From: a virus
DNA length: 62,874 bases
Virus record (IMG/VR): IMGVR_UViG_3300009169_000024
Coordinates: 1 to 62,874 of that record
Strand: one strand, 5' to 3'
This document shows, piece by piece, positions 33,101 to 41,200 of the stretch. Below the pieces are notes generated by a model. That model saw only the letters and a program-made list of their open reading frames with translations. It made no database searches and was not told where the DNA came from. Numbering within the stretch: position 1 is the stretch's first letter; each line of letters opens with the position of its first letter. The translations under genes and the position numbers were made by a program.

Positions 33101-33501
33101 CAGGGGCAGGGACGAACGAGATCCACGAGGAGACGCTAAGCCAAAATGGTGTAGCTAAATCTCTGTTCTGGTTCCAGGGCATAGGGCGATCTCACGGCTG
33201 CATTCTGAATTACTGGGCTCAAGTGCTGAGCACCGACAATTACGAGGTTGGGGAAACCGGGGCTGTCGCGTTCACGGTTGACTATACCAACAACCTAATC
33301 AGCGTCAGCAAGCTAGGGAGTCCAGCCGTTGTCGCGGCTGGGGGTCTGTCAGCGAGCTTCGTATTTGGTGCTTTTGAATCTGGGTACGGTCATGTGGTGA
33401 CGGTGACACCAACCCTGAGTGGCGGGACATTCGACCATGGGACGATTCACTACTCGCCGTGGTTTGGCAACCTGAGCGAAGTACAGTACGAGGGGTATTG
33501 A
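27181..33501 (+). CDS. Giant tail fibre/spike, LamG-like and beta-helix domains, 2,106 aa
   Basis: Adhesin candidate that contacts the host. Residues 1-215: N-terminal beta domain. Residues 515-730: LPSGMVAWFDASNSANTVDG, WPDRSGSGNNAT, NGRPVIRFDGGDRL, a LamG/concanavalin-type sandwich. Residues about 955-1500: right-handed beta-helix with INRHN/NNV-type turns (HENIVRHNRVYDNHGVALYC, NEFKNNIIIGTNSAKIKATN) ending PSSPCKNAGLDLGDAFEDGL, as in polysaccharide lyases, so it may degrade capsule. Blocks of a short repeat LAGSIAAQSALSGNLKV separate these. Residues 1860-2106 hold a conserved tip (LLKFCQQLYWQLQTNYIPQT). GTG start with GAGGTAG. Confidence 0.8.
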   Translation: MAAPSYIGNGGIAASDNSATVAVPYPSLQANDILILQLLSAGSGSDTHQTPSGFTEILAQTNQSTNMDVSFWWKRAVGTESGNLTCTRSLSNDAFFGIMSCWRGAVTSGTPFNAAASIVTGRSASASSSAITPSYDYSRIICLLSVEDNLGNGTFAGGNYAENFDLSTSTGDDAEFSACSFAQTTAAEEAARTSTIGGTDSWATCTLALWSGTGTTQSLAGSIGATASVTGDLKVKRKLAGTIGGTSALSGNLKGYWPRLGDWRWYADSTSPDTPLADENALYTTTSLSTILRLRTEIVIEGGKGTSTPGTIIIEYSTNLTNWYELGSTAHWDWADGANDDQEKMDGYLVADSGSRFGYFHESKVEYTDYPSDGAVTEEDFAIAPTSNVTTNTTYYFRITGYFGATPVPKATYGAGTYPQAKVTLGTTYSLAGSIAAKAAVAGDLFADHVEFAVDLTSPGSTFSISLGVATWSLAGSIAAQAALSGDVKVTRKLAGSIAAQSTLSADAWILPPLPSGMVAWFDASNSANTVDGSSVASWPDRSGSGNNATQATESKQPTFRTGVVNGRPVIRFDGGDRLQTAAFSSALAQPNTVFFVAMDTGEQISEYITDGLTTDARHAILLGGTGTRTIYAYAGSLPSPGEWGSIASFHILSVVFATTSSDIRRDGNYIAEAQSVGTNALDGLTVGARFSDEEWFSGDIAEIIVFDSELSLANIMVVEEYLSSKYGIGLTHEMAGAVAAQSALAGDLTVIEGSTTWDLAGSVAAQVALAGNAKVTRKLAGSIAAASTVTGNLELTEALWSLQGAAAAQSTVSGDAKVTRKLAGAIAAQSALSGNLQKTEALWSLAGAIAAQSALAGNLEVQHKTWDLAGAIAAASALTGDLVSTEPWQNIVLYTPGSAFNILLSEGAFTLSGHISATSALVGDLEVEHTPITFDLAGTIGAQSAVAGNLRIPMTYYVAMGGTAANKEAATGPETDLSKCMSNYYNNDTAAYDPGDTVFVTGYGGTIDYLSFRGGSSSGRVNYVGSTNYPAIVDGARVTTGWTNYSGNIWQKTGITWHPQQLWINGTYGDRKTSIGNCVNEFDWFYDEAADTIYLYAASDPDTLYTNPGVEVPEQYAPAGPGSYVNVDNITIRRGCQNGCFGWNVSHVKFTNCTFEWSWWNGLGIQGDASTITYDIVVEDCVARFNGNQGLSFPSIQKQVGIVIRRCKAYQNGTFQFADPRWGDDMLYSGGIKIWNYAEDCIIEDCEVYSNGPSTLGSNSLWFGQGIWLDGAISSAGHENIVRHNRVYDNHGVALYCELTTYSIWHNNVCYDNAKEPDTGNWCNASIRCDARESMQSSHNKFYNNTLVGGQHGIATMVTDTTGEVSYNEFKNNIIIGTNSAKIKATNGGDNITYGHDNVYSHNCLGAEATGFVIWTTAKDTYDAWETAYGGTTNSIEADPVFEDDANDKYWLAPSSPCKNAGLDLGDAFEDGLHYPSTWPDGVVTLDQDSYGSAWEVGAYVYVGQLAGAIAAQSALTGNLEISEDLVLQGQIAAQSSLTGAIKLTQKLAGTIAAQSSLVGEAKITRQLAGSVAAQSSLTGTLKLQQKLAGAVAAQSALAGDLGITEGVWNLAGTVSSLSSLSGALKLQQRLQGAVSAFSSLVGNLQVQHATWDLNGEIYARTAGIEGDLRVIRKLVGAEIFEKFDAIATLQIVHAVWNLQGLIFEDVVLVKGGLLVKRKLTGAIAAQSALTGNLQSTEAAWSLAGSVAAQVTLTGNLVNLSDIPKLLHPHNSWINVYSEPVTLTEIPVLVVSNGLHYHYASSVYVHQQLVVSDASHSHTIQNVTFALAEDALAILSSAHALTSEEVDLLNSLLIANARHYHSVMNVNIPYGPTAKEGMGLVDALFALNATMKLPPYPMHQNELLKFCQQLYWQLQTNYIPQTDRIENMTMVGLDEQRPDPVGLRQMFFATDTATLYIDVKTSEDKAEWFSIAAGAGTNEIHEETLSQNGVAKSLFWFQGIGRSHGCILNYWAQVLSTDNYEVGETGAVAFTVDYTNNLISVSKLGSPAVVAAGGLSASFVFGAFESGYGHVVTVTPTLSGGTFDHGTIHYSPWFGNLSEVQYEGY
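27832..32455 (+). repeat. About two dozen copies of a short fibre repeat in four blocks
   Basis: The unit L-(A/S)-G-(S/A/T)-(I/V)-A-A-Q-S-(A/S/T)-L-(S/T/A)-G-(N/D)-L, often followed by KVTRK or EALWS, occurs in blocks at roughly 27832-27950, 28465-28700, 29384-30040 and 31697-32455. Units are 20-28 residues apart. Degenerate copies near 32145-32340 (LNGEIYARTAGIEGDL, LQGLIFEDVVLVKGGL) show decay. It probably forms a repetitive beta or beta-alpha stalk between globular domains. Confidence 0.85.
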
Positions 33502-33534
33502 GGCGACCCCATGTGCAAAGAACGGAGGGCGACG

Positions 33535-33882
33535 GTGGCGAAGACGGAGCTGAATGGGAATGGGAATGGTGGGCCAAAGACCGTGTGGAGTCTAAACCTC
33601 ACCACGGCGCAGCTCGTGCTCGGGAATATCACCAAGTTCATTGGGGTGGTCGCGATTGTGTACGGCATGGTGAACTGGTCGGCTGGCAACGTCTTCAACA
33701 AGGAACTAGAGCGGTTCCACAAGGAAGCCATCCCGCAGATCGAGCGCATGATCGACTCCCGTGTTGCCCTTCAGGATGCTCTTGCAGCAGCCTCGCTTGC
33801 AGAAAGGCTCGACGAGATCAACCAGCGGCTTGCCAGAATCGAAGGGACGCTCGGCAGGGCGGAAGTGAGAGACTTACACTAA
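33535..33882 (+). CDS. Single-pass membrane protein with coiled coil, 115 aa
   Basis: After a Gly/Asn-rich N-terminus there is one transmembrane segment (NITKFIGVVAIVYGMVNW, about 28-45), then a long coiled region (LERFHKEAIPQIERMIDSRV, AAASLAERLDEINQRLARIE). This topology fits a spanin, holin partner or other lysis accessory beside the M15 peptidase. GTG with GGAGGG is chosen; an ATG eight codons upstream (33511) with GAGGCGA is an alternative. Confidence 0.6.
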   Translation: MAKTELNGNGNGGPKTVWSLNLTTAQLVLGNITKFIGVVAIVYGMVNWSAGNVFNKELERFHKEAIPQIERMIDSRVALQDALAAASLAERLDEINQRLARIEGTLGRAEVRDLH

Positions 33883-33901
33883 TGGACGCCTGGAGGTAAC
33901 C

Positions 33902-34264
33902 ATGGGTGATCTGACCAAGAACTTCGACCGCGTCGAGTTCGCCTGCAAGTGCGGCTGCGGGTTCGACGGCATCAAGCAACACCACGTCGAGATGCTCCAG
34001 CAGGTCCGTGACGAGGTCGGCTTCCCGATGCCGATCACCTCCGGCTGCCGATGCCTCACGCACAACACGACGGTCGGCGGGGTGCCGGACTCCTCCCACA
34101 TGCGGGGGGAGGCGAGCGACGTGACCTGCCTCGACAGCGAGCGCCGCTTCAAGCTGGTCATGGCGGCGCTGAAGGCAGGCTTCACCCGCATCGGCATCGG
34201 GAAGACGTTCGTCCACATGGACAGAGACCCGTTCTTGCCGCAGCCGAGATTGTGGCTCTACTGA
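33902..34264 (+). CDS. M15-family peptidase, probable endolysin, 120 aa
   Basis: Cleaves peptidoglycan cross-links to release progeny. The zinc site is intact: SSHMRGEASDV gives His66 and Asp73, and FVHMD gives His105 and Asp107 (HxxxxxxD...HxD of the M15_3 group). Other conserved parts are CKCGCGFDGIKQ and MPITSGCRCLTHN. It has no signal peptide, so export needs the holin at 48348. Length is normal for the compact family. GGAGGTAA site. Confidence 0.88.
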   Translation: MGDLTKNFDRVEFACKCGCGFDGIKQHHVEMLQQVRDEVGFPMPITSGCRCLTHNTTVGGVPDSSHMRGEASDVTCLDSERRFKLVMAALKAGFTRIGIGKTFVHMDRDPFLPQPRLWLY

Positions 34265-34749
34265 TGCTCCACGCAGAAGTCGTCCACGCCAGCAAGGGGA
34301 ACTGCCACCTGTACGGGACGCAATTCCTCGACCGAGCCGTCAACTTCATCATCAGCTACGACTGCGGCGGAGACCCCGAGTTCCTCTGGCACGAGCTGAG
34401 CAACGACATGCGGTCCAACCCACCATGGAAGCTCTGCATCGTCGGCATCGACGATGACACGGGCGAGGTCTGCGGCCATCTCCTCGCAGAGCTGCAGGCC
34501 CAGTACGGCATCAGGCAGGTCATGATTACTCAGCTTGAGATCACGCATCCCTCGGCGGACATGCGCCGCCAGATGCTGGAAGCGGACTGGCACCTCGTGG
34601 AGGATTGGGCGCGAGCCAACCAGGCCAAGTTCATCAAGTGCTGGGCGATGAACGAGAAGGTCGCCAAGGCGTTCGAGAAGTACGGATTCAAGCCGAAAGG
34701 CGTCACCGTGATGGAGCTGCCCCTGCGGCTCCCAGACAAGGAGGAATGA
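34264..34749 (+). CDS. GNAT-like acetyltransferase in the virion region, 161 aa
   Basis: WKLCIVGIDDDTGEVCGHLL, YGIRQVMITQLEITHPSADM, WHLVEDWARANQAKFIKCWA and AKAFEKYGFKPKGVTVMEL (about 55-155) have the beta-alpha order of GNAT acetyltransferases, ending in the usual kYGFk....mel segment. The acetyl-CoA loop is not a clean R/QxxGxG/A, so activity is uncertain. Such genes are common beside podovirus ejection proteins. ATG overlaps the endolysin stop as TGATG; longer upstream reading frame is shadow. Confidence 0.6.
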   Translation: MLHAEVVHASKGNCHLYGTQFLDRAVNFIISYDCGGDPEFLWHELSNDMRSNPPWKLCIVGIDDDTGEVCGHLLAELQAQYGIRQVMITQLEITHPSADMRRQMLEADWHLVEDWARANQAKFIKCWAMNEKVAKAFEKYGFKPKGVTVMELPLRLPDKEE

Positions 34750-34750
34750 C

Positions 34751-35317
34751 ATGGGCGGCGGAAGTTCCCACAGCACAACCAATCCGACAATCCCCCCGCA
34801 GCTGAGTGGACTCTACTCGCTGATCGGGAGGGAGCTGTCCGGTTCCATCGGAGACATGCCGCTCTCGAACTACTACGAGATGGACCCGAGGCAGTATGCC
34901 GGGATGAGTGAGGCAGAGATGGCAGCCCTCGGCATGGCCCCTGGCATGCTGAATGCGAGCCCCTCGGCGCAGGCGGCGTTCAACATGGCGTCCAACCTCG
35001 GCAACCTGCGGACCTGGGGCGGGTCGGACTTGGCCGGGGTCGGCGGACTCTCGCCCTTCTCCGGCCCTTCGCCGGTCCAGCTCGGAGGGTTTGGCGGAGG
35101 GCAGGGCGGCCAGCCCCCAGGGGCCAGCCCGCAGCCCTCCGGTGGCGGTGGGATGCCGCCAGTCAACCAGGGATTCGGCTTCGCCGGGTCAGCCTACCAG
35201 GGCGGGCAGGCACCTCCGCCGCAGGCTCCACAAGGCTCCGGGTCTCAACTGGTCCAGCAGCGGCGGCTGCCAATGCCGTTCCAGGCGGCAGTCCCTGCGG
35301 CCTCGGCCTCCAGTTAG
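34751..35317 (+). CDS. Gly/Pro-rich virion-region protein, 188 aa
   Basis: Residues 1-90 have an ordered part (LSGLYSLIGRELSGSIGDMP, EAEMAALGMAPGMLNASPSA), and the rest is disordered (GGFGGGQGGQPPGASPQPSG). The opening MGGGSSHSTTNPTIPPQ resembles short N-termini of internal virion proteins. It starts two bases after the GNAT gene with GGAGG. Its composition parallels the gene inserted in terL. Confidence 0.65.
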   Translation: MGGGSSHSTTNPTIPPQLSGLYSLIGRELSGSIGDMPLSNYYEMDPRQYAGMSEAEMAALGMAPGMLNASPSAQAAFNMASNLGNLRTWGGSDLAGVGGLSPFSGPSPVQLGGFGGGQGGQPPGASPQPSGGGGMPPVNQGFGFAGSAYQGGQAPPPQAPQGSGSQLVQQRRLPMPFQAAVPAASASS

Positions 35318-35326
35318 GAGACGGCC

Positions 35327-36394
35327 ATGGCACGCAAGCGCCTGCGGATTGATGAGGGCGGCGGCGGTGCCGGTGGCAGCGGGGGTGGTGGAGGTGCCGC
35401 TGGCACCAGCGGTAGCACCGGCAACCTTGGGAAGCCGCAGCCAGCGGTCGTGACGAATGACGGGAGCGGACAAATGCCAGGACAAGTTACACCACAGCCA
35501 ATCCCCCAGACCGACATGCAGTTCCAGCATCCGGGTGGCTACACCGGCTCCGAAATGCCCTGGAACTACCCCGGCTCTGAGGCTCAGATGGGGCAGACGC
35601 CATCCTCCTACGGGGTCGGTGGCAGCTCCGTCATCCCCAGTGCGCAACAGTACGCCCAGCAGTTCGGGCAGGGGCTCATGGGCGATCTTCCTGGCCGGGA
35701 AGCCAACCCTCTGCAGTCCATGGACTTTGCCAACCACCCGGCCCTGCAGTCGGCAATGGAAGCCTTCAAGCAGACGACGCTGCCGACCATCTCCAACGCA
35801 ATGTCAGCAGCGGGGCTCGGGCGCTCGGGGGCCGCAGGGGCCGCAATCTCACAAGGCCAGGCACAGATGGCACTCCCGGTGATGCAGCAGCTCATGGACC
35901 TGGAGATGCAGGGCATGGGGCTCGGGGTGCAGCAGCGCGGACAGGACATCGGGGCGCTGCAGAACCAGCTTGGGCTGGGCATGCAGGCCCGTGGGCAGGA
36001 TGTCGGGGCTCTGCTCCAGGGCAGGGGCCAGGACATCGAGAGCATGCTCGGCGGCAGGGGCCAGGATCTCCAGGCCAGGGGCCAGACCCTGGATGCGCTC
36101 CTGGCGCAGTCCGGCCAGGGCCTCCAGGCAAGAGGCCAGGACATCGGGGCGATGCAGGCCGGGATGGGCGGGATGCTGCAGGGCGACCAGCAGGCGATGC
36201 AGCGATACCAGGCGGCGCTCGACGCCATGTCTGGGCTCGGCGGGACGCAGCGTTCCATCGAGGATGCCCGGCTCGGGGCCGAGTACGGCGAGCAAGAGCG
36301 GCAGTACGGGCTGGCCCGCGACCTTCTCTTCGGGCCGCTCGGGCAGCTGACACAGCAGGTCGGCAGCAGGACGACTCAGAGCGGAGGGAAGTAG
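35327..36394 (+). CDS. Internal virion/DNA ejection-type protein, 355 aa
   Basis: Disordered Gly-rich N-terminus (1-60), then LQSMDFANHPALQSAMEAF, NAMSAAGLGRSGAAGAAISQ (a segment common in phage pilot proteins) and a long helical tract built on the repeat RGQDIGALQ (seven variants between about 200 and 290). It ends with TQQVGSRTTQSGG. Probably ejected with DNA. TAGGAGAC site. Confidence 0.7.
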   Translation: MARKRLRIDEGGGGAGGSGGGGGAAGTSGSTGNLGKPQPAVVTNDGSGQMPGQVTPQPIPQTDMQFQHPGGYTGSEMPWNYPGSEAQMGQTPSSYGVGGSSVIPSAQQYAQQFGQGLMGDLPGREANPLQSMDFANHPALQSAMEAFKQTTLPTISNAMSAAGLGRSGAAGAAISQGQAQMALPVMQQLMDLEMQGMGLGVQQRGQDIGALQNQLGLGMQARGQDVGALLQGRGQDIESMLGGRGQDLQARGQTLDALLAQSGQGLQARGQDIGAMQAGMGGMLQGDQQAMQRYQAALDAMSGLGGTQRSIEDARLGAEYGEQERQYGLARDLLFGPLGQLTQQVGSRTTQSGGK

Positions 36395-36396
36395 CC

Positions 36397-37029
36397 ATGG
36401 CCATGTGGTGGGAGATTGCAAAGGTAGCGGTCCCCATCGCAGCCGGGGTGGTGGGGACTCCAGCAGCGGGGGTTGCTGTCTCTGCCGCCATGCAGGGCGC
36501 GGATGCGCGGGCCAAGGGCGGCTCCTGGTCTGACGCTGGCAAGGCCGCACTGATCGGCGGCGGGCTGAGTGCGGCGACTGCAGGCATGGGCGGCGGGGCT
36601 GCTGGGGCCGGGCAGGCGATGGGCCAGGCTGCTGGCGCGGGGGCCGGGCAGGCCATGAGCAAGGCCGCTCAGGAAGCTCTCGCCCGTGAGCTGGCCGCGC
36701 AGACCGGAGAGCAGTTTGCAACCAACCTCGGCACTCAACTCGGGGCCGAGGGCATGAACCTCGGCGCTCAGCAGATGATCGTGCAGAGCGCAGCCGAAGC
36801 CGCCAAGACGCAGGGCATCACGTCAGCCGCTCAGGCACAGGCCGACAAGCTCCAGAAGTACGGCAACTACGCCACCGAAGCCAGCGATCTGCTGAAGGAG
36901 TTCCGTGGCGGGACGCAGCAGATGCTCGGACCTCAACAGCAGCAGGGCGGGCAGCAGTGGGTGCCGACAAGCAGCCAGATGTTCCCCTATCCCTACGACC
37001 AATACTTCCGCAGTGAGCCGAGGTACTAG
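36397..37029 (+). CDS. Ala/Gly-rich membrane-active ejection protein, 210 aa
   Basis: Starts with hydrophobic helices (IAKVAVPIAAGVVGTPAAGV), then an Ala/Gly tract (AATAGMGGGAAGAGQAMGQA) of the kind that inserts in membranes, then amphipathic helices (LARELAAQTGEQFATNLGTQ) and a Gln-rich tail. It likely helps form the conduit across the host envelope together with neighbours. GGAGGGA site. Confidence 0.65.
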   Translation: MAMWWEIAKVAVPIAAGVVGTPAAGVAVSAAMQGADARAKGGSWSDAGKAALIGGGLSAATAGMGGGAAGAGQAMGQAAGAGAGQAMSKAAQEALARELAAQTGEQFATNLGTQLGAEGMNLGAQQMIVQSAAEAAKTQGITSAAQAQADKLQKYGNYATEASDLLKEFRGGTQQMLGPQQQQGGQQWVPTSSQMFPYPYDQYFRSEPRY

Positions 37030-37038
37030 GAGACAACT

Positions 37039-38235
37039 ATGGCCGAGGAACAGAAGAAGAAGCGGAGCAGGTTCGGGGAAGAGTTCCACGAGCTGTTTCC
37101 CCAGCTCATTTTGCCAGCAGCCCTCGGCCTGATCTCGTCGTACAACCCGCAGGCCACCGCTGGCGTGCGCACGGGTCTCGCCGCTGCTGACCTGTTCTCT
37201 GATCTGCGGGAGCGGAAGCGGCAGCAAGCCTTGGAAGAGACAGCCTCAGCTGGGATGACGGATTGGATTGAGCGAAGGAGAGAGGCCACTGCCAGGGCTG
37301 AGGACGATCTGCGGACAGCGAAGGGGACGGAAAACCTCGTTGCCACGTTGGAGAACACCGGGAAGTCTAGGCCGGGCGGGGCCACAATTGCAGTTGCCTT
37401 CCCGCCCGGATCGACAGAGCGGGAGCAGGCCGACCAAGTTCCCTACTTCCATGAGGCCGTTCAGCTTCCACAAGCCGGGGGCGCAGCATCGCTGCCTGCG
37501 TTCGCTGGCCTTGAGCCGTTCGGCAACCTGGTGAACGAGCCGATGGGCCAGGAGCTGCTGCCGATTGCCAAGGAGCAGGCGGATGTCAGCGAGATGCAGC
37601 CCAGCTATGACTTCCTCGACATCATGGGGGCGCAGTCCATCCTCAACCCTGCCGCTGCGGCGAGCCAGGCTGGCTGGTGGCAGTACCAGGAACAGGGACA
37701 CATGAACGAGATGGAGCGCATGATCGGGCAGTACCATCTCATGGACCTGAGCGACGCTTCGCGGCACCACCTGAAGACCGCCGAGATCAAGCTGAGAGCT
37801 GGCGAGCGAGTCGCAGCGGAGCGCGAGCTGGCGCTGATCCACCCCCCGAAGCCGGTTGTGTACGGCGGCGGGGCGCTCGTTCCCAAGTCTGTAGAGAAGG
37901 ACTACACGCTGTACCCAACCCCGCCGAGTGCTGGCGGACGCGCCGGGGTGAACGCTTACCTGAGCGAGCCAATGGAGAAGTGGACAGACGCACAACTGGA
38001 CCGCTTCATCATCACCCAGACGAAAGATGCCGCCGCCATCGAAAAGAACATTGGTGATACAAACGAAGAGGTAGTGCAACAGACATGGGCATTGCTCACT
38101 GAAGCGCTGGCTGAGCGCGAGCGGCGTCGCCGGCCAGCCGGTGGTGTTGTGCAGCCGCCGCCTCCTCCTCCTCCTCGCGGCACCACTACGACGCAGCCGC
38201 CGTCGGACATCCCGGCAGAGTTCCTGGGAGGGTGA
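37039..38235 (+). CDS. Internal virion protein, 398 aa
   Basis: Basic start (MAEEQKKKRSRFGEEFHEL), a helical hydrophobic stretch LFPQLILPAALGLISS, a coiled tract (RERKRQQALEETASAGMTDW), a middle without known domain, and a C-terminus of eight prolines followed by RGTTTTQPPSD. It is located between two probable ejection proteins and overlaps the giant gene's SD. Role inferred from position. Confidence 0.65.
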   Translation: MAEEQKKKRSRFGEEFHELFPQLILPAALGLISSYNPQATAGVRTGLAAADLFSDLRERKRQQALEETASAGMTDWIERRREATARAEDDLRTAKGTENLVATLENTGKSRPGGATIAVAFPPGSTEREQADQVPYFHEAVQLPQAGGAASLPAFAGLEPFGNLVNEPMGQELLPIAKEQADVSEMQPSYDFLDIMGAQSILNPAAAASQAGWWQYQEQGHMNEMERMIGQYHLMDLSDASRHHLKTAEIKLRAGERVAAERELALIHPPKPVVYGGGALVPKSVEKDYTLYPTPPSAGGRAGVNAYLSEPMEKWTDAQLDRFIITQTKDAAAIEKNIGDTNEEVVQQTWALLTEALAERERRRRPAGGVVQPPPPPPPRGTTTTQPPSDIPAEFLGG

Positions 38236-38237
38236 CG

Positions 38238-41200
38238 ATGCCAGCCCCGCTTCCTCCGGCCCCCGGCTTCACCGATCCGCAGCAGACTGGCACGACCGAG
38301 GAAGACTGGCTGTACTTCAAATCGCCGGAGTACACGGAGCTGCCGCTGCCGCAGAAGCTCGCGGCGTTCAACAAGGTGGCGAGGCGGAGCAACACCTACG
38401 CCACCATGCCGTGGGGTGACAGGGAGAAGCTGCGCACCAAGGTTCTCGGAGTCAACAACACCTTCGATGTCTTCAAGCACGAGTCCTTCCAAACCCTGGA
38501 GACCGTGGACCAGAACGATCTCTTCAACAGCTACGTCCAGGGGTCTCCGACATGGGAGGGGCTCGACACTGAGAAGAAGCAGAAGGCTCGCGCCAAGTGG
38601 GTGCCTGCCTTCGCCGCTGGTCAGAAGCAGCAGAAGATCCAGGAGACGCTACGGGCTGGCATCGAGCGTCAGAACACGCTCCCTGGCATAGACATCGAGA
38701 TGCCCAAGAGCCTGCAGCCGCAGGTCGAGGCAGAGCCGTCCGCAGAGGAGTTCGAGCGCCGGGTCTACTACGCCTCCATCGGGCGCAGCATCGACGAGGA
38801 GGGGAACCTCAACATCCCGCGCCGTGGGGCGGAGCCGGTCCAAGTTCCAGCCTACGTCTTCGCCATGCCTGGGATGTCGGTAGCTGAGCAGCAGGGGATG
38901 GGCGATGCCGTCGTCCAGCAGCTGAACGACCCGGAGGTGTCCCGCTGGTGGGAGTTCACCAAGCGGCAGCAGAAGGCTCTCGCCTCGAATCCTGAGTTCA
39001 AGCCGGAGGATCTGAGCGCCTTGGAGAGAGCTGGGAAAGGTCTCACTGCCGGGATGGCGCGGATGGCTTCGACGCCCGTGACTGCCTGGTCGATGATGCA
39101 GGCCGCTCACGGCATGCCGAAGGCGGCAGAGGAGACCACAAAGAAGGCCCAGAAGATCAGCGGGGTGATGGCAGAGGGCGGCTATCGTCCGCTCCGAATG
39201 TCCGACTACTCCGGTGGCGATGTCGCAGGCTGGACGACGGCTCTCTTGGAAGGTGTTGCCACCACTCTGCCGACAACCGCCGCTGCGGCTACCGTCGGAG
39301 CCGTGACTGGCGGCATGGGAGCGCCGCCACTTCTTGGCAGCATGGCCGCTGGAGCAGCGCTCGAAATCCCGATGATCTACCAGGATGTGTACGAGGCCAC
39401 CGGCAAACTGGAACCTGGGCTGGCCTTCGGACTCGGAGCGGTTGCCGGAGCGCTTGAAGGCATTGGTGCCGGGGGGATGGCGAAGCGCATGATGGCAGCT
39501 GGCGTCCCGCGCAGCGCCATCAGCAGGGCGCTCGTGAAGATGGCGAGTGGCAAAGAGCTGCTCAAGGACATGGGCCAAGAGTCTCTGACTGAATTCGCGC
39601 AGACATTCCCAGAGGCGCTGGCCATGGCCATCGCAGAAGACCCCACCATGAAGATGGACTTCGAGACTGCCAAGGCGTTTGTGGCGAAGACAGCGCCGGA
39701 GGCAGCCGAGTCCGGGGTCACCGGGTTCTTCACCCCGCTCGCCATCTCCGGCCCGGCGATGATAAGGCAGGACATCCGGGCGCGTCAGCCTCTGCCAATC
39801 GACCAGGCTGAGGTGGACGCTGTTGCCAGGGCCAGCATGAGGCCGACCGGACAGGGCCAGCTCATCATCGACACGGAGGAAGTCGGCGGGGTCCGCGCTC
39901 CCTCGATCCCAGGTGCCGCCCTCGGGCCGGAGGCGATGGAAGCGGGCCGAGCCAGGGCCGCTGCAGAGCAAGGGGCGTACCGCGAGCAGGTCACCGCCGA
40001 GGACGCAGCGCAGGCCCAGGCCGACATCGACGCCTACCGGGAGCGGGCCAGGGCCAGGGGGGCCGAGGAGCCGGAGGTCCAGCTCAACGAGCGGATGAAC
40101 ACGCTCGGGCCGGATGACCAGGCGCAGGTACGGGACCGCACCACCGAGCTGATGGCGCAGATGCGGGCGAGGTTCGTTGAGCAGTTCGGGGAGGAGCGCG
40201 TCACCCCAGCCATCGAGCAGAACATCACCCGTCGAGCCTGGGACCAGGCGCTCACCGAGATGAACGCGCAGCCTGCCCCTCGGCCTGAAGTCGTCGGCCC
40301 GACCGGCGAGTCGCTGACTGCCCCAGAGCCGCTGCCTGCTGGCCCTGTGATCGTGCCTGGCCGGGTGCAGGATGAACGCCTGGCGGAAGAGACAGCGCAG
40401 CGTAGGGCGGCTCAGGTGCGGGGCATGGCGGCGCAGCAGATCGTTGATGACTACCGCGCCCGTGGTGCCTTCCCGCGCATCCCGATGGTGATTGCCGGGG
40501 AGCGCAAGCGCGAGTCGGAGGAGATGGGCAACCAGATCCTCGACAAGCTCAACCGGGACGACACGCTGCAGCTGGGCCTGGCGGACCTGAAGGTGCTCGG
40601 AGACCAGTACGAGGATGCACTCCAGCATTACCTCAACCTGAACGCTCAGCGGCAGGCCAGAGACCGAGAGATAGACGCCCAGATGGATAGACTCATCGAC
40701 CAGATTGACAGGACGGTGATCGGGTCGAAGCGCCAAGTTGCCCTGCAGCAGGAGATTGACAACCTCCACAAATCATATCTTGACGAGACGTTCAATGAGA
40801 CCGAGGAGGAGGCAGACGCCAGGGAGCGGCTGAGCCTGATCGAGGATGCGCATGCGCACATCATGGATCGCCTCACCCCTGACATGACGCCTCACCTTGC
40901 CGACAACCTCAACCGCATCGCGCAGGGATCGCTGCGCTGGGCGTCGAGGGTCTACGAGGCCAACGGCATGACCACGGCTGCGACCGTGGCGGGCCTCATG
41001 GCTGACAGCCCGCAGAACATCCGAGGCATCTCCGAGCAGACGATCAACGAGATCATCGAGGAGGCTCGCGGCATCGCGCAGGAGGGCATCGAGGAAGACC
41101 AGCGGATGGCCAATCCGCGCAAGCTGAAGAACTCCCAGTGGAAGAAGCTCGCAATGGAAGCCACGACTGCGCCCGAGGTTGCGGCGCTGCGGCGGGAGTA

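Noticed and set aside
38649-40769. 706-residue open frame on the minus strand
   Set aside because: Shadow of the giant virion gene; long only because GC-rich third positions remove stops in that frame.
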